Shown: positions 1 through 9,571, counted from the first letter of the stretch. The stretch: 64,000 bases of DNA from Pedobacter frigidisoli (GCF_004331675.1 NZ_SJSN01000001.1:248001-312000); one strand, 5' to 3'. Numbers and translations: made by a program. The notes: a model not told the origin generated them from the sequence alone.

Positions 1-135
1 CTAAATACGCGGCGTAAAATTTTGCCGACTTAAGGGATAATAGAATACAGGCTGAAAACGATTAATAAACAAACTCATCGCAGCAACATATTGTGCTGAA
101 ATAACAGAAAGTTTATGTAAAAATTGTTTAATCAT
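1..135 (-). CDS. Possible 44-residue small protein
   Basis: An ATG at 133-135 opens a frame that closes with TAG at 1-3, giving 44 residues (MIKQFLHKLSVISAQ at the start, ending FTPRI). It has a moderately hydrophobic middle and a basic, aromatic tail. I do not recognise a family. It stands alone at the window edge, with about 150 bases of AT-rich DNA separating it from the lipoprotein gene on the same strand. The only evidence is an open frame with a plausible ATG, so it may be chance. Confidence 0.3.
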   Translation of the reverse strand: MIKQFLHKLSVISAQYVAAMSLFINRFQPVFYYPLSRQNFTPRI

Positions 136-246
136 TTCTTGCGTACCAAAAGGCTTTAACTCTATTGAGGTGCAAAGGTTTAAATAATAATCGGGTTCTA
201 CAATAGTTTTTAACTTTTTTACATTTTTATACTAAAGTAAAAAAGC

Positions 247-276
247 AAAAGCTCTCCCTTAAATAGGAAAAGCTTT
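247..276 (-). terminator. Probable terminator of the lipoprotein gene
   Basis: Read on the minus strand, an AAAGCT/AGCTTT stem with a loop of about 17 bases is followed by a T-rich tail. It lies just past the stop of the 284-826 gene. The stem is short and imperfect. Confidence 0.4.
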
Positions 277-283
277 CATTTGT

Positions 284-826
284 TTATTTTTTTCCTAATC
301 CAACTGAGACCCTAGTTCCATCTAAAAAGAAGTTAAGCTTACTAGGATTTGTACCTGCAGGAAGTTGGAATTTCCATATAGCTTCTGTAGAAGCTTCAGC
401 ATCTGGCTCAGTACTGCCACTTTCTTTACTACCTGGAACAGCTGTCTTATTATCCAGTTCTAATCTTGCATCGGAAGCAGAAACTGAAAAATATTTTTTG
501 GCATCTAAAGTGCTTTTATTTGTAATCAATAATTTAACGGTAAGCTCGGAACCTGTAGATTTACCATCTGCATCTTGCAAAACAACAGATTTTGCTTCCG
601 TTACCTTTACCAGTGCCTCCCTATTTTTACCAAGAATTGCCGTATCAGGACTAACTAAATAATCTACACCTTCGGGTGCATTTTCTGCTTTTGCCGGAAT
701 AGTAACCGTAGTTTCTGTTTTTGTAATGGTGGTATCTGCTGGTTTATCTTTCTGAGATGAACCGCAAGAGGAAAGAGCTAAAACGCCCATAGATACTAAA
801 GCGAATTTTGAGATGTTTTTAATCAT
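284..826 (-). CDS. Exported lipoprotein, function unknown
   Basis: 180 residues. The N-terminus is a lipoprotein signal: basic start, hydrophobic stretch and a lipobox LSSC with Cys21 as the predicted lipidation site. A Thr/Lys-rich linker follows (about 25-50), then a beta-rich domain (about 55-178) that looks like an Ig-like DUF4352-type fold, with phrases such as LTVKLLITNKS and WKFQLPAGTNPSKLNFFLDG. The family assignment is only an impression. It is a single gene with its own promoter-like box (848-855) and a downstream hairpin. It is probably anchored in the outer or inner membrane; no enzymatic motif is visible. Confidence 0.75.
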   Translation of the reverse strand: MIKNISKFALVSMGVLALSSCGSSQKDKPADTTITKTETTVTIPAKAENAPEGVDYLVSPDTAILGKNREALVKVTEAKSVVLQDADGKSTGSELTVKLLITNKSTLDAKKYFSVSASDARLELDNKTAVPGSKESGSTEPDAEASTEAIWKFQLPAGTNPSKLNFFLDGTRVSVGLGKK

Positions 827-847
827 TTTTTGAGGTTTTTAGGTTTT

Positions 848-855
848 CAAATATA
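848..855 (-). promoter_or_regulatory. -7 promoter box of the lipoprotein gene
   Basis: On the minus strand the octamer TATATTTG matches the Bacteroidota -7 consensus TAnnTTTG exactly, 21 bases before the ATG at 826. No clear TTTG -33 box is seen at the usual spacing. Confidence 0.45.
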
Positions 856-1150
856 GCTGTCTATTTATTATCTAATCGTTAACTTTTAAGAACGACTTTG
901 TAAACTTTTATCGAACAGATGAATTAATTTTTTGTTTGCTCTCTCCTGATAATGAATAAATTATTTCGCCATTAAGAATTGTTTACGTTCTAACATTGTT
1001 AAATCCACAGGTAAAACTTTAACACCTGTTAACATCATTTAACATGCGTTATAATCGTTTAAACGCAATCTTTGTAATCTGTAGCGAATGTTAGTTCAAC
1101 ATCGTTTTACAAATACAGAATAATTCAAAATCAAATCCCAATAAATTATT

Positions 1151-1846
1151 ATGAAAAACTTTACACTTAAAAATTTCAGTTATTTTACAGTTATCCTTTT
1201 CTTCTTAGCCACTACATTATCTTGCAAAAAGGAAGAGACCGATACCACAATTTCTTACCTAAGAGTTATTAATGCATCTCCAACATCAGCAACTTACAAT
1301 GCCTATTTTAATGGAACGATGCTAAATACAGTTGCGCTACCTTATGCTGGAGCTGTAGCTTATTCTTCATATTCTGCAGGATCATACAACATCAACTTTA
1401 CTACCGCAAGCTCTGCTGTTAGTTTGTTTACCAAAACCATTTCACTAAATCAAAATACATCATATTCTTTTTATTTGATAAACAAGCTGGGGGCATTGGA
1501 TGGGCTAACCATCGGTGACGATCTTTCAACACCATCTTTAGATAAGGCATATATTCGTTTTATTAACTTATCGCCTGATGCGCCAGCTTTAGACTTAGCA
1601 AAATCTGCAGCAACCACATCGTTAATTACAAATAAAGCTTATAAATCAGCATCTGGTTTTATTGCTGTTGATGCAGGAACGTATGCTCTTGATGCAAAAG
1701 ACTCTAATTTAGGTGCCGTGAAAACAAGTTTAGCAAGTACTACATTTGTTGCTGGGTATCATTACGACATTATTTGTGGCGGATTGATTACACCGGCAAA
1801 TGACACAGAAAGACCGCTCAATCTTCAAGCTATTCTCATTAAATAA
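1151..1846 (+). CDS. DUF4397-type lipoprotein
   Basis: 231 residues with a lipoprotein signal peptide (hydrophobic segment about 11-22, lipobox TLSC, Cys25, followed by KKEE). The mature part has two repeats of the DUF4397 pattern: YLRVINASPTSATYNAYFNG near residue 37 and YIRFINLSPDAPALDLA near 135, each followed by a beta-rich segment. DUF4397 proteins are surface or periplasmic lipoproteins of unknown function, common in Bacteroidota. It stands alone, preceded by a 324-base gap and followed by a strong terminator. The ATG start agrees with the signal peptide. Confidence 0.85.
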   Translation: MKNFTLKNFSYFTVILFFLATTLSCKKEETDTTISYLRVINASPTSATYNAYFNGTMLNTVALPYAGAVAYSSYSAGSYNINFTTASSAVSLFTKTISLNQNTSYSFYLINKLGALDGLTIGDDLSTPSLDKAYIRFINLSPDAPALDLAKSAATTSLITNKAYKSASGFIAVDAGTYALDAKDSNLGAVKTSLASTTFVAGYHYDIICGGLITPANDTERPLNLQAILIK

Positions 1847-1863
1847 TCACCTTTTCTTTTTAT

Positions 1864-1896
1864 AAAAATGTCTTGCTAAATTGTCAAGACATTTTT
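1864..1896 (+). terminator. Rho-independent terminator after the DUF4397 gene
   Basis: The perfect stem AAAAATGTCTTG / CAAGACATTTTT with a nine-base loop ends in a T-run, 18 bases past the stop codon at 1846. Confidence 0.8.
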
Positions 1897-2084
1897 AACA
1901 AATCTTTCCCACTAAAATTTGTAAAATTGCTACTCCTATACAATTTAATTTTGTTTCAATAGGGGTTTGATGGCAGTTCTATATTAAACACGTCTCTTAT
2001 TTAGAATTGTTCAAAATAATTTGGATTATAAACTTTTGTGATGTTATTTTGCAGCTGTTTAGAATTAATCCAAATAAATATAGC

Positions 2085-4472
2085 ATGTATAAAACCAAAC
2101 TATTCAGTTTAGCGCTCTTACTCTCATTTTTGTCCCTATCGGCACTTGCACAACAATTAGGCAGCATCAAAGGCCTTATAACTACATCAAACGGCAAGCC
2201 CGCTGCCTATATCACTGTAGGGCTGAAGGGCAAAGGAATCGGATCAACTACGGATGAGAAAGGAAATTTTACACTACATCGTATTAAGCCAGGCACTTAT
2301 ACAATTGTGGCATCGGCTGTGGGCATTAAACCATCAGAACAGAACGTTACAATAAACGCTGGGGAAAATAAAACGATAAACTTCTCTCTTGTAGAAACCG
2401 ATCAAGTATTGGAAGACGTTACGATTGCTGGCAAAAACAATCGCTATAAAATTAGCCTGCCTTCAGCTTCATTAAGATTAAATGAGCCTTTATTAGAAGC
2501 ACCTCAAAATATTCAAACCGTTAGTGATCAAGTAATAAAAGATCAGCAAATTATTAGCATGAGCGATGGTTTAATTAGAAATGTAAGTGGTGCGGTTAGG
2601 GTAGAACACTGGGGCGATATGTACACCAATATTACCATGCGTGGGTCTCAAATTCAAGCCATGCGAAATGGTTTTAATGTAGTTTCATCTTTTTGGGGAC
2701 CATTAACTGAAGATATGAGTTTTGTAGATCATGTCGAATTTGTAAAAGGTCCGGCGGGTTTTATGCTGGGCAATGGCGATCCAAGTGGCATGTATAACGT
2801 AGTAACTAAAAAGCCTACAGGTTTTAACAGAGGTGAGGTTTCGCTAACCGTTGGAAGTTATGACTTATATAGAACCACTGTAGATTTTGATCACAAATTA
2901 ACTGCCGACGGGAAATTATTATTCAGATTGAATGCGGCAGTTCAAAATAAAGGATCTTTTAGACCTTATGAGCAAAACGATCGTTACAGTTTTGCTCCCG
3001 TAATAAGCTATCAAATTACCAATAAAACCAAATTAACGGCAGAATACACTTTGCAAAATGCTAAAATGACCGAGGTTGGTTCTTACTATATTTTCTCGCC
3101 AATAGGTTATGCAGCTTATCCAAGAGAATTAACTATGACCCAGCCTGGGATACCAGCTACCCGTATTAACGATCATAGCTTATTCTTAAACTTGCAACAT
3201 AATTTTAGCGATACCTGGAAGTTAACTGCTCAAGCAGCCTATTTCAAATATTTACAAAACGGATATAGTTCATGGCCATCTGCGGTAAATGAAAATAGTA
3301 CCGTAATTAGAAATGTTGCCATTTGGGATGCGGAAAGCAGCATGAAATTGGCTCAATTATTTATCAATGGTCAAGCTAAAACTTTTGGCATTAACCACCG
3401 GATTTTAGCTGGTTTTGATGGAGGAAAGAAAAACTACATGGCAGATTGGGGTCAAGTGCATGACTTAGATTTACCAACTTCCCCTTTCGATTTGAACAAT
3501 CCGAATTATGGTTTCCCAACAAATGGCTATCCAAGCTTCGATCGTGAAACTTCACTACAACAAAGAGCAATTAATGCAGGCGGATTAATGTCATCAAAGT
3601 ATTTAAGTGGTTACGTTCAAGATGAACTTGGTTTCTTTGAAAACAAGGTTCGTTTAACACTTGCTGGCCGTTATACTTATGTAAGTCAGGCAGCTTGGGG
3701 CGGCGAACCAGATAAAGCTAAAAAAGTTACTCCTCGTGTTGGCTTAAGTGTTTCTATCGATAAGAACACAGCAGTTTACGCAGTTTATGACGAGGCTTTT
3801 ACTCCTCAAAGCGGATTAATTCGCGGAGGTGGAAAAGTTGAACCAATTACCGGAACAAACAACGAAATCGGGATTAAAAAAGATTGGTTCGATGGAAAAT
3901 GGAATACTACACTATCGGCTTACAGAATACTTAAGCAAAATGAATTAACTGCTGATCCAACAAATACACCAGGACAAAATTTTAACGTTGTTTTAGGTGA
4001 GAAAAGATCGCAAGGGATTGAGTTCGATTTGCGTGGTAAAATAACCGATGGTTTAACTTTAATTGCAAACTATGCTTACACAGATTCTAAAGTAACCGAG
4101 GTTACACCAGGCGTTACAGGCATTAATGTTGGCGATGTTATACCAGGTTTTGCCAAACATGTATCTAATGCATGGTTAACTTATACTTTGCAAAAAGGCG
4201 CTCTTAAAGGCTCGGGTATTTCTGCAGGCTTTACTTATTTAGCAGATCGTGCGACTGACACTTGGAGTATTGGTTTACAGAAATTACCTAACTATTTTAA
4301 ATTAGATGGAGGACTTTTTTACGAGCGCCCAAAATTTAAAATTACTGGTAATGCCTTTAACATCTTGAACAAATACTTATTTACCGGATCCTATTACGAG
4401 TGGTTAAAAGCTTACTATTACCAAGCCGAAGCACCAAGAAATTACAGAGTAACTGTAGCGTATAAATTTTAA
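2085..4472 (+). CDS. TonB-dependent siderophore receptor
   Basis: 795 residues from the chosen ATG at 2085, where a clean signal peptide begins (MYKTKLFSLALLL, cleaved after SALAQ). An upstream in-frame ATG at 2007 would add 26 residues and bury the signal. Domains: carboxypeptidase-regulatory-like beta sandwich (about 26-110), TonB plug (about 125-235, with EAPQNIQTVSDQVI and VEFVKGPAGFMLGNGDPSG), then a 22-strand barrel ending in the C-terminal Phe (VAYKF). The plug resembles FhuE/FpvA-type ferric-siderophore receptors. It imports a chelated metal across the outer membrane using TonB energy. The PepSY gene follows after 9 bases and the DUF6607-type gene after that, so this is probably the first gene of an iron-uptake operon. 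The ligand cannot be told from the sequence. Confidence 0.88.
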   Translation: MYKTKLFSLALLLSFLSLSALAQQLGSIKGLITTSNGKPAAYITVGLKGKGIGSTTDEKGNFTLHRIKPGTYTIVASAVGIKPSEQNVTINAGENKTINFSLVETDQVLEDVTIAGKNNRYKISLPSASLRLNEPLLEAPQNIQTVSDQVIKDQQIISMSDGLIRNVSGAVRVEHWGDMYTNITMRGSQIQAMRNGFNVVSSFWGPLTEDMSFVDHVEFVKGPAGFMLGNGDPSGMYNVVTKKPTGFNRGEVSLTVGSYDLYRTTVDFDHKLTADGKLLFRLNAAVQNKGSFRPYEQNDRYSFAPVISYQITNKTKLTAEYTLQNAKMTEVGSYYIFSPIGYAAYPRELTMTQPGIPATRINDHSLFLNLQHNFSDTWKLTAQAAYFKYLQNGYSSWPSAVNENSTVIRNVAIWDAESSMKLAQLFINGQAKTFGINHRILAGFDGGKKNYMADWGQVHDLDLPTSPFDLNNPNYGFPTNGYPSFDRETSLQQRAINAGGLMSSKYLSGYVQDELGFFENKVRLTLAGRYTYVSQAAWGGEPDKAKKVTPRVGLSVSIDKNTAVYAVYDEAFTPQSGLIRGGGKVEPITGTNNEIGIKKDWFDGKWNTTLSAYRILKQNELTADPTNTPGQNFNVVLGEKRSQGIEFDLRGKITDGLTLIANYAYTDSKVTEVTPGVTGINVGDVIPGFAKHVSNAWLTYTLQKGALKGSGISAGFTYLADRATDTWSIGLQKLPNYFKLDGGLFYERPKFKITGNAFNILNKYLFTGSYYEWLKAYYYQAEAPRNYRVTVAYKF

Positions 4473-4481
4473 TCAGCATTC

Positions 4482-5645
4482 ATGTCTGAAAAGAAAAAAA
4501 ATAAAACCTTAAAATATTGGATTGGAAGAATCCACTTATGGCTCGGATTAACATCCGGGCTATTCGTATGCTTTTTGGGCATTACCGGATGTATTTTGGC
4601 TTTTGAACGAGAGATTGAAAATGTAACTCAACCCTACAGAAATCTTGAGGTACAAAACAAAGCCTTGTTACCACCAACGCAGTTGAAACTAATAGCCGAT
4701 AAAGCATTACCCAATAAACATGCTCATAGCATTACTTACCAGCCCGGAAAAACAGCCCAGGTTGTTTATTACAATTTCGATCCAGAATATTATTACATCG
4801 TTTTTGTAAATCAATACACTGGCGAAGTGATGAAAGTTAAAAACATGAATGATGATTTTTTCAGGATTGTGATCATGGGCCACTATTATTTATGGTTGCC
4901 GCCAACAATTGGTCAGCCCATATTAACCAGTGCCACATTAATTTTTGTGATGCTTTTAATATCCGGATTAATATTGTGGTGGCCAAAAAATAAGGCTGCA
5001 TCAAAACAACGTTTTACGGTGAAATGGAATGCAAAGTGGAGGCGGGTAAATTACGATTTCCACAATGTACTCGGTTTCTACATCACCTGGATAATAATTT
5101 TTATTGCGCTTTCGGGCATGATAATGGGTTTTCAATGGTTTGCCAAATCGGTGTATTTTGTTAGTTCTGGCGGTAAAACGCTCAATCAATTCGAAGAATC
5201 CTATTCTGATACGACAGGAACTGCTAAGTTGAAATTAAATGCTTCAGCTGCAGATAAAATTTGGAAATCGTACATAGATTCCGATCCAAAATTTACTGGA
5301 AGTTTGGATGTTCATGTTCCAGAAAATGAAAAGGCATCGATAGAAGTAGCCAAAAATCCTGATACCGAAACCTATTGGAAAGCAGACTACCGCTATTTTG
5401 ATCAACATACGTTGAAAGAAATAGAGGTGAAACATGTTTTTGGAAAGTTGAAAAATGCATCAGTTGCCGATAAAATAATGCGTATGAATTATGATATCCA
5501 TGTTGGCGCAATTGCTGGATTGGCGGGTAAAATAATTGCCTTTTTGGCCAGTTTAGTTGCAGCAAGCATGCCCATTACAGGCGTGATGATATGGATCGGA
5601 AGAAATAAAAAAAAGAAAAAAGCCGCAGTTGCGGTAATCAGATAA
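4482..5645 (+). CDS. PepSY-associated transmembrane protein (iron-uptake reductase-like)
   Basis: 387 residues. The first transmembrane helix follows the family motif RIHLWLGLTSGL (about 12-40), a second lies near 145-165, a third in HNVLGFYITWIIIFIALSGM (about 195-218) and a fourth near the C-terminus, before a lysine-rich tail. A periplasmic PepSY-like segment lies between helices 1 and 2. Conserved His residues in the helices could bind haem; relatives coded beside siderophore receptors are thought to reduce ferric siderophores at the inner membrane. It starts 9 bases after the receptor stop codon and is followed at 5664 by the DUF6607-type gene, so all three are probably co-transcribed. 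The reductase role is inferred from context. Confidence 0.82.
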   Translation: MSEKKKNKTLKYWIGRIHLWLGLTSGLFVCFLGITGCILAFEREIENVTQPYRNLEVQNKALLPPTQLKLIADKALPNKHAHSITYQPGKTAQVVYYNFDPEYYYIVFVNQYTGEVMKVKNMNDDFFRIVIMGHYYLWLPPTIGQPILTSATLIFVMLLISGLILWWPKNKAASKQRFTVKWNAKWRRVNYDFHNVLGFYITWIIIFIALSGMIMGFQWFAKSVYFVSSGGKTLNQFEESYSDTTGTAKLKLNASAADKIWKSYIDSDPKFTGSLDVHVPENEKASIEVAKNPDTETYWKADYRYFDQHTLKEIEVKHVFGKLKNASVADKIMRMNYDIHVGAIAGLAGKIIAFLASLVAASMPITGVMIWIGRNKKKKKAAVAVIR

Positions 5646-5663
5646 ATTATAAATAACATCATT

Positions 5664-6584
5664 ATGAAAATTTTAAATATAATCTTAGTGATAACAGGCC
5701 TTAGTGCTATTGGCGCTAGCGCTCAAGAAAAATTGGAGCAAGATAGAAAAGCAATTAAATCATTAGCTGGCTTTTACAAAGTCAATTTTAATTATGGTGA
5801 AGTAACCGCTCCAGATCCTAATTACATTTTTAGCAAACCTTACAAAAGCCACGGCAATGAATGGGCAGAAATTATTGTTGATGAACCCAAAAGAATCGTT
5901 ATTCAACACCTATTAGCCATTAACGATTCTACAGTTATTAAACATTGGCGCCAAGATTGGACCTATGAAGATCCAGAAATAATGCTTTATACCCAAGATA
6001 ACGCTTGGAAAAAAGGCAACTTAACTGCTGCAGATGTTAAGGGAAAATGGACACAAAAAGTTTTCCAGGTTGATGATAGTCCGCGCTACCAAGGTTATGG
6101 AACTTGGAGCCATATTGGTGGTCATGATTCTTGGTCGAGCGAGGCCGATTCTCCATTACCAAGAAGAGAATCTACGGTTCGTAAAGATTACAATGTTTTA
6201 AATCGTGGCAGTAGAATTACCATCACAACAAACGGCTGGATGTTTGAACAAGACAATAAAAAGATAGTGCGTACGCCTCAAGGCGATAAATTATTAGCGA
6301 TAGAAAAGGGTTACGAAGAGTTTACCACAATTGATACCGCAAAATTTGCTTATGCACAAAAATGGTGGGCTAGTCAGAAAACATACTGGGCTGATGTTCG
6401 GGATGTTTGGGCTGATGTAATCAAGGCAAACCCAACTTCGTTAAAAGTAGATACCCGTGCAAATGGAAAATTACTTTATGAAACCTTGTTTACTTTAGGT
6501 GATGAATCGGTTAAAGAAAAATGGAACACTGCACAAAATAAAGAAAAAGTTAAAGCTGCTTTACAGCCATATTTGGTTAAGTAA
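5664..6584 (+). CDS. DUF6607-type secreted protein of the iron-uptake operon
   Basis: 306 residues with a signal peptide (cleavage near SAQE, residue 21). The mature protein is rich in Trp and Tyr, with distinctive stretches WRQDWTYEDPEIMLY, RYQGYGTWSHIGG and SEADSPLPRRE. I place it in the DUF6607 family from memory of these motifs; its biochemical role is unknown. Relatives are often coded next to TonB-dependent receptors and PepSY proteins, as here, which suggests a periplasmic part in metal acquisition. It starts 18 bases after the PepSY gene and is followed by a terminator at 6599. Confidence 0.75.
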   Translation: MKILNIILVITGLSAIGASAQEKLEQDRKAIKSLAGFYKVNFNYGEVTAPDPNYIFSKPYKSHGNEWAEIIVDEPKRIVIQHLLAINDSTVIKHWRQDWTYEDPEIMLYTQDNAWKKGNLTAADVKGKWTQKVFQVDDSPRYQGYGTWSHIGGHDSWSSEADSPLPRRESTVRKDYNVLNRGSRITITTNGWMFEQDNKKIVRTPQGDKLLAIEKGYEEFTTIDTAKFAYAQKWWASQKTYWADVRDVWADVIKANPTSLKVDTRANGKLLYETLFTLGDESVKEKWNTAQNKEKVKAALQPYLVK

Positions 6585-6598
6585 AGTTTGTTTTGGTG

Positions 6599-6644
6599 GT
6601 TGATGGTAATTGCAATGGATGATTAACCATCAACTATTTTTTTT
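6599..6644 (+). terminator. Terminator of the iron-uptake operon
   Basis: The stem GTTGATGGT / ACCATCAAC with an 18-base loop is followed by a run of eight T, 15 bases after the DUF6607-type stop codon. Confidence 0.7.
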
Positions 6645-6672
6645 CGTAAAATAGGCCACATACATGAAATAT

Positions 6673-6755
6673 CGTCATTACGAGGTACGAAGCAATCTTA
6701 AAGCGATCGCTGGAGTACCCATAGTAGCAAGATTGCTTCGTACCTCGCAATGACG
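6673..6755. repeat. Palindromic intergenic element, copy 1 of 4
   Basis: The arms CGTCATTACGAGGTACGAAG and its near-exact reverse complement (CTTCGTACCTCGCAATGACG) enclose about 40 bases. The same arms recur at 12358, 19347 and 62627. It lies between two terminator hairpins downstream of the iron-uptake operon. There is no coding capacity; this is a REP/MITE-like element. Confidence 0.8.
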
Positions 6756-6799
6756 AGATGGTTCGGCAAAACGCCAAACCTCAGAATGACAGGGTAATT

Positions 6800-6835
6800 A
6801 ATGGTTGGTTGCTTTTTGCAACCAACCATTTTTTG
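6800..6835 (+). terminator. Second strong hairpin/terminator before the M28 gene
   Basis: The perfect stem AATGGTTGGTTGC / GCAACCAACCATT with a five-T loop is followed by T residues. It lies 57 bases before the TTG start of the next gene and may insulate it from read-through. Confidence 0.65.
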
Positions 6836-6891
6836 ATTAGTTTTAAATCGCAAGACATTAGTAGAACCTTCTTAAAATTAATTGTATTCAA

Positions 6892-8031
6892 TTGAAAAAA
6901 TTTATTCCCATAATCATCCTGTTTTCAACCTTGAACTGTTTAGCACAAGATTCCGTTTACGTGAAGCAAACAGTAAATAAATTGACTTCCAAAGAATTTT
7001 GGGGTAGAGGTTATACCAAAAATGGAATGACTAAAGCCGCCGATTTTCTTGAAGAGCAATATAAAAATATAGGTTTATCGCCAATGGGCGAAAAGTATAA
7101 ACAAGATTTCAGTTTTCCCGTAAATACTTTTCCTGGCAAAATGATGGTTGAACTGAACGGCAAAAAACTTATCGTAGGAAAAGATTTTATCGTGAATAAT
7201 GAAAGTCCGAAGATTAAGCAAAAAGCATTATTAACCAAGATTGATAGCTTGAATTACCAAGCATCGCCTACACTAAAAGTTTCTTTAAAAGATAAGTTGA
7301 CATGGTCGGTTGCTACCGAAGTTGGCGATTTTACAGAAATTCAAATTAATAAAAAGAGTTTAAAGGCAATTCCAAGAGAGATTAATGTTGATATCGAAAA
7401 CCAATTTGTTCCGAATTTTAAAGCTTCAAATGTTTGTGGTTTGGTTAAAGGAACAAAGTATCCAGATTCTATTCTGATAATTACTGCTCATTACGACCAT
7501 CTTGGAGGTATGGGCGCCGATACGTATTTCCCAGGGGCAAACGATAATGCAGCAGGCGTAGCTACACTTTTAAGTCTGGCAAAATATTACGCGGCAAATC
7601 CACAGCCATATTCAATTGGTTTTATTTGCTTTGCAGGAGAAGAGGCTGGTTTATTGGGTTCAAGGTATTACACCGAAAATCCATTAATTCTACTTAGTCA
7701 GGTTAAATTTCTTATTAATTTAGATTTAGTTGGCACAGGAGAAAGCGGAATGACCGTTGTTAATGCCTCCATTTACGCCAAAGCTTTTTCAATTCTGAAT
7801 GAGATCAACAATCAATATAAATACATTTCGAAAATAAATTCTAGAGGAAAAGCCGCAAATAGCGATCATTATTTCTTCACCGAAAAAGGCGTTCCTGCAT
7901 TTTTTATTTATACCCAAGGTGGCCCAACCGCCTATCATGATGTGTTCGACAAACCCGAAACCTTGCCCCTAAACGAATATAATGACTTGTTTAAGTTGAT
8001 TATCAATTTCAATAAAAAGTTGATGGAATAA
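6892..8031 (+). CDS. M28-family zinc metallopeptidase, exported
   Basis: 379 residues, read from a TTG start that directly precedes the signal peptide (MKKFIPIIILFSTLNCLAQD). The M28 catalytic set is visible: H200 and D202 in HYDHLGG, the bridging Asp in NDNAAG near 218, the EE pair in GEEAGLLGS near 249-250, an Asp in INLDLVG and a His in ANSDHYFF/YHDVFD. M28 enzymes are co-catalytic di-zinc aminopeptidases or carboxypeptidases; here the enzyme should act in the periplasm or outside. It is a single gene flanked by hairpins. A second, longer M28-type gene lies at 45220. The substrate cannot be read from the sequence. Confidence 0.85.
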   Translation: MKKFIPIIILFSTLNCLAQDSVYVKQTVNKLTSKEFWGRGYTKNGMTKAADFLEEQYKNIGLSPMGEKYKQDFSFPVNTFPGKMMVELNGKKLIVGKDFIVNNESPKIKQKALLTKIDSLNYQASPTLKVSLKDKLTWSVATEVGDFTEIQINKKSLKAIPREINVDIENQFVPNFKASNVCGLVKGTKYPDSILIITAHYDHLGGMGADTYFPGANDNAAGVATLLSLAKYYAANPQPYSIGFICFAGEEAGLLGSRYYTENPLILLSQVKFLINLDLVGTGESGMTVVNASIYAKAFSILNEINNQYKYISKINSRGKAANSDHYFFTEKGVPAFFIYTQGGPTAYHDVFDKPETLPLNEYNDLFKLIINFNKKLME

Positions 8032-8209
8032 TCTTGTTTTCTGGGATGAAAGCCTAAACTCCTTATCTCAATCTATTATTTTGAATGACGAACACCTAAA
8101 TTCTAAAATTGAATATTGGGATAATATTCTAAGCCATTGGGATAATTAAATATAGCAATCGGGTTGGTATAATCATCTTTGAATCAACAAATCAAAAACA
8201 AGATTCATT

Positions 8210-9286
8210 ATGAAAACCATACTCAACCTAAGCTTTGCATTTTTATTATTAATCGCTGGAGCGGTTAAATCAAATGCACAAAATCAAATCGAAATCGTTA
8301 TTGTTGGCTCTAGTCACGATAACTCAAAATCTACCCAAAACTTTCAAGCGATAATTGATAAGTTGAAGAATTTTAAACCAGATATGGTTTTCGGAGAATA
8401 TCTTCCAGCAGAAGATTACGCAAAATTGGATAGCATTAATTACGGCAAAAGAGCTTTCCAAAAGAAGTATGATTATATCCAAAAGCTAAATCCAAAGACT
8501 TCAAAAAACATTCCTTCAGAGATAAAAAAAGACCAGAAAGCTTTATCCTCATTTCCATTTTATCATCAAACAAGAATGAATTTAGCGGTTGATTACGCCA
8601 AGAATTGGGATAGAGGAAACGCTGATTATCAAATTTTCGTTCTTGAAAATTACATGAAAGACAAATTTGGCAAAGAAGAACAAGCTGCTTATACAAAGAT
8701 GTTCGGTGGTTCAGATTCTTTGAAAAAAGTTGGGTTATTTCGTCCAAATAGTGAATACAATAAAATCTTCTTCCCTTTAATTTATGAATTGAAACAAGAT
8801 CGAATTTACAATATGGATTGCCAAAACTATGATGAACCTTGGAATGAGGCTTGGGGCAAAATGGATACACTTTATAAGGCAATGTTACAAAAAGCAAAGT
8901 TAGATAGCACTTCGCAAGAGGCTGCAACGGTTAAAGCGATGGATGAATATTGGAAATTTACACCTGAGGAATCGAAAGCTTTTAACGCTGATGTTTACGC
9001 AGGTTTAAACTCAGAAAAATATGGCAAGCTAGATGAGGCCTGGAATTTATATGGCGGTCGCCACTTTTATGGAGCTCCGGGTTTCCCTACTGATGCTTTG
9101 AAAGATATGGTAGCACAATGGATATTGCGAAATGAGGGCATGTGTAAAAACATCATCGACCAAGCCGTTGCCAAAAAAGCTAAAAGAGTTGTAGTTGGTG
9201 TTGGTGCATCGCATCGTATTTGGATGGAAGAGATTTTAGCAAAGAATCCAAATGTTAAAATTGTAAACTATAATGATCTTAAATAG
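8210..9286 (+). CDS. DUF5694-like exported protein (TraB/GumN-like)
   Basis: 358 residues with a signal peptide cut near SNAQ (residue 24). The first strand carries IEIVIVGSSHDNSKS, then DMVFGEYLPAED, and near the C-terminus VVVGVGASHRIWMEEIL. This arrangement of G-x-x-H motifs at both ends of an alpha/beta protein is that of the TraB/PrgY/GumN (ChaN-like) superfamily, and I would place it in DUF5694. The biochemical function is unknown; related proteins may be metal-dependent hydrolases. It is a monocistronic gene ending 15 bases before a terminator. A true TraB/GumN homologue, frameshifted, lies at 39730. Confidence 0.75.
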   Translation: MKTILNLSFAFLLLIAGAVKSNAQNQIEIVIVGSSHDNSKSTQNFQAIIDKLKNFKPDMVFGEYLPAEDYAKLDSINYGKRAFQKKYDYIQKLNPKTSKNIPSEIKKDQKALSSFPFYHQTRMNLAVDYAKNWDRGNADYQIFVLENYMKDKFGKEEQAAYTKMFGGSDSLKKVGLFRPNSEYNKIFFPLIYELKQDRIYNMDCQNYDEPWNEAWGKMDTLYKAMLQKAKLDSTSQEAATVKAMDEYWKFTPEESKAFNADVYAGLNSEKYGKLDEAWNLYGGRHFYGAPGFPTDALKDMVAQWILRNEGMCKNIIDQAVAKKAKRVVVGVGASHRIWMEEILAKNPNVKIVNYNDLK

Positions 9287-9301
9287 TCAAAGCATTCTTC
9301 T

Positions 9302-9335
9302 AAAATCCTCAAGATTAATTTCTTGGAGATTTTTT
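9302..9335 (+). terminator. Terminator after the DUF5694-like gene
   Basis: The stem AAAATC-CTCAAG / CTTGGAG-ATTTTT with an eight-base loop and a T-run lies 15 bases after the stop codon. The remaining 236 bases up to 9572 are AT-rich upstream DNA without a recognisable feature. Confidence 0.6.
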
Positions 9336-9571
9336 AATTTATATCCATTGTAATTTTTTCGTGGTCATTTGCATTTCACATCCTATAAATATATTTTTAC
9401 CTAAAATCTTAGTTGATTTATTTTTTGATGCAACATCCCATAAATTTTAGTGTCTATCGTTAAATAACCAAGTAATTTTTCATCCATCACATTTTATTAA
9501 ACGTTCATCACATTTACAGCTCCAGCAAAAAAATTGCCTTTACTTTTAGGTACGTTATTTAAGAAATATAC

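Noticed and set aside
6673-6755. Palindromic elements as insertion sequences
   Set aside because: No transposase frame and total length under 90 bases; they are REP/MITE-like at most.
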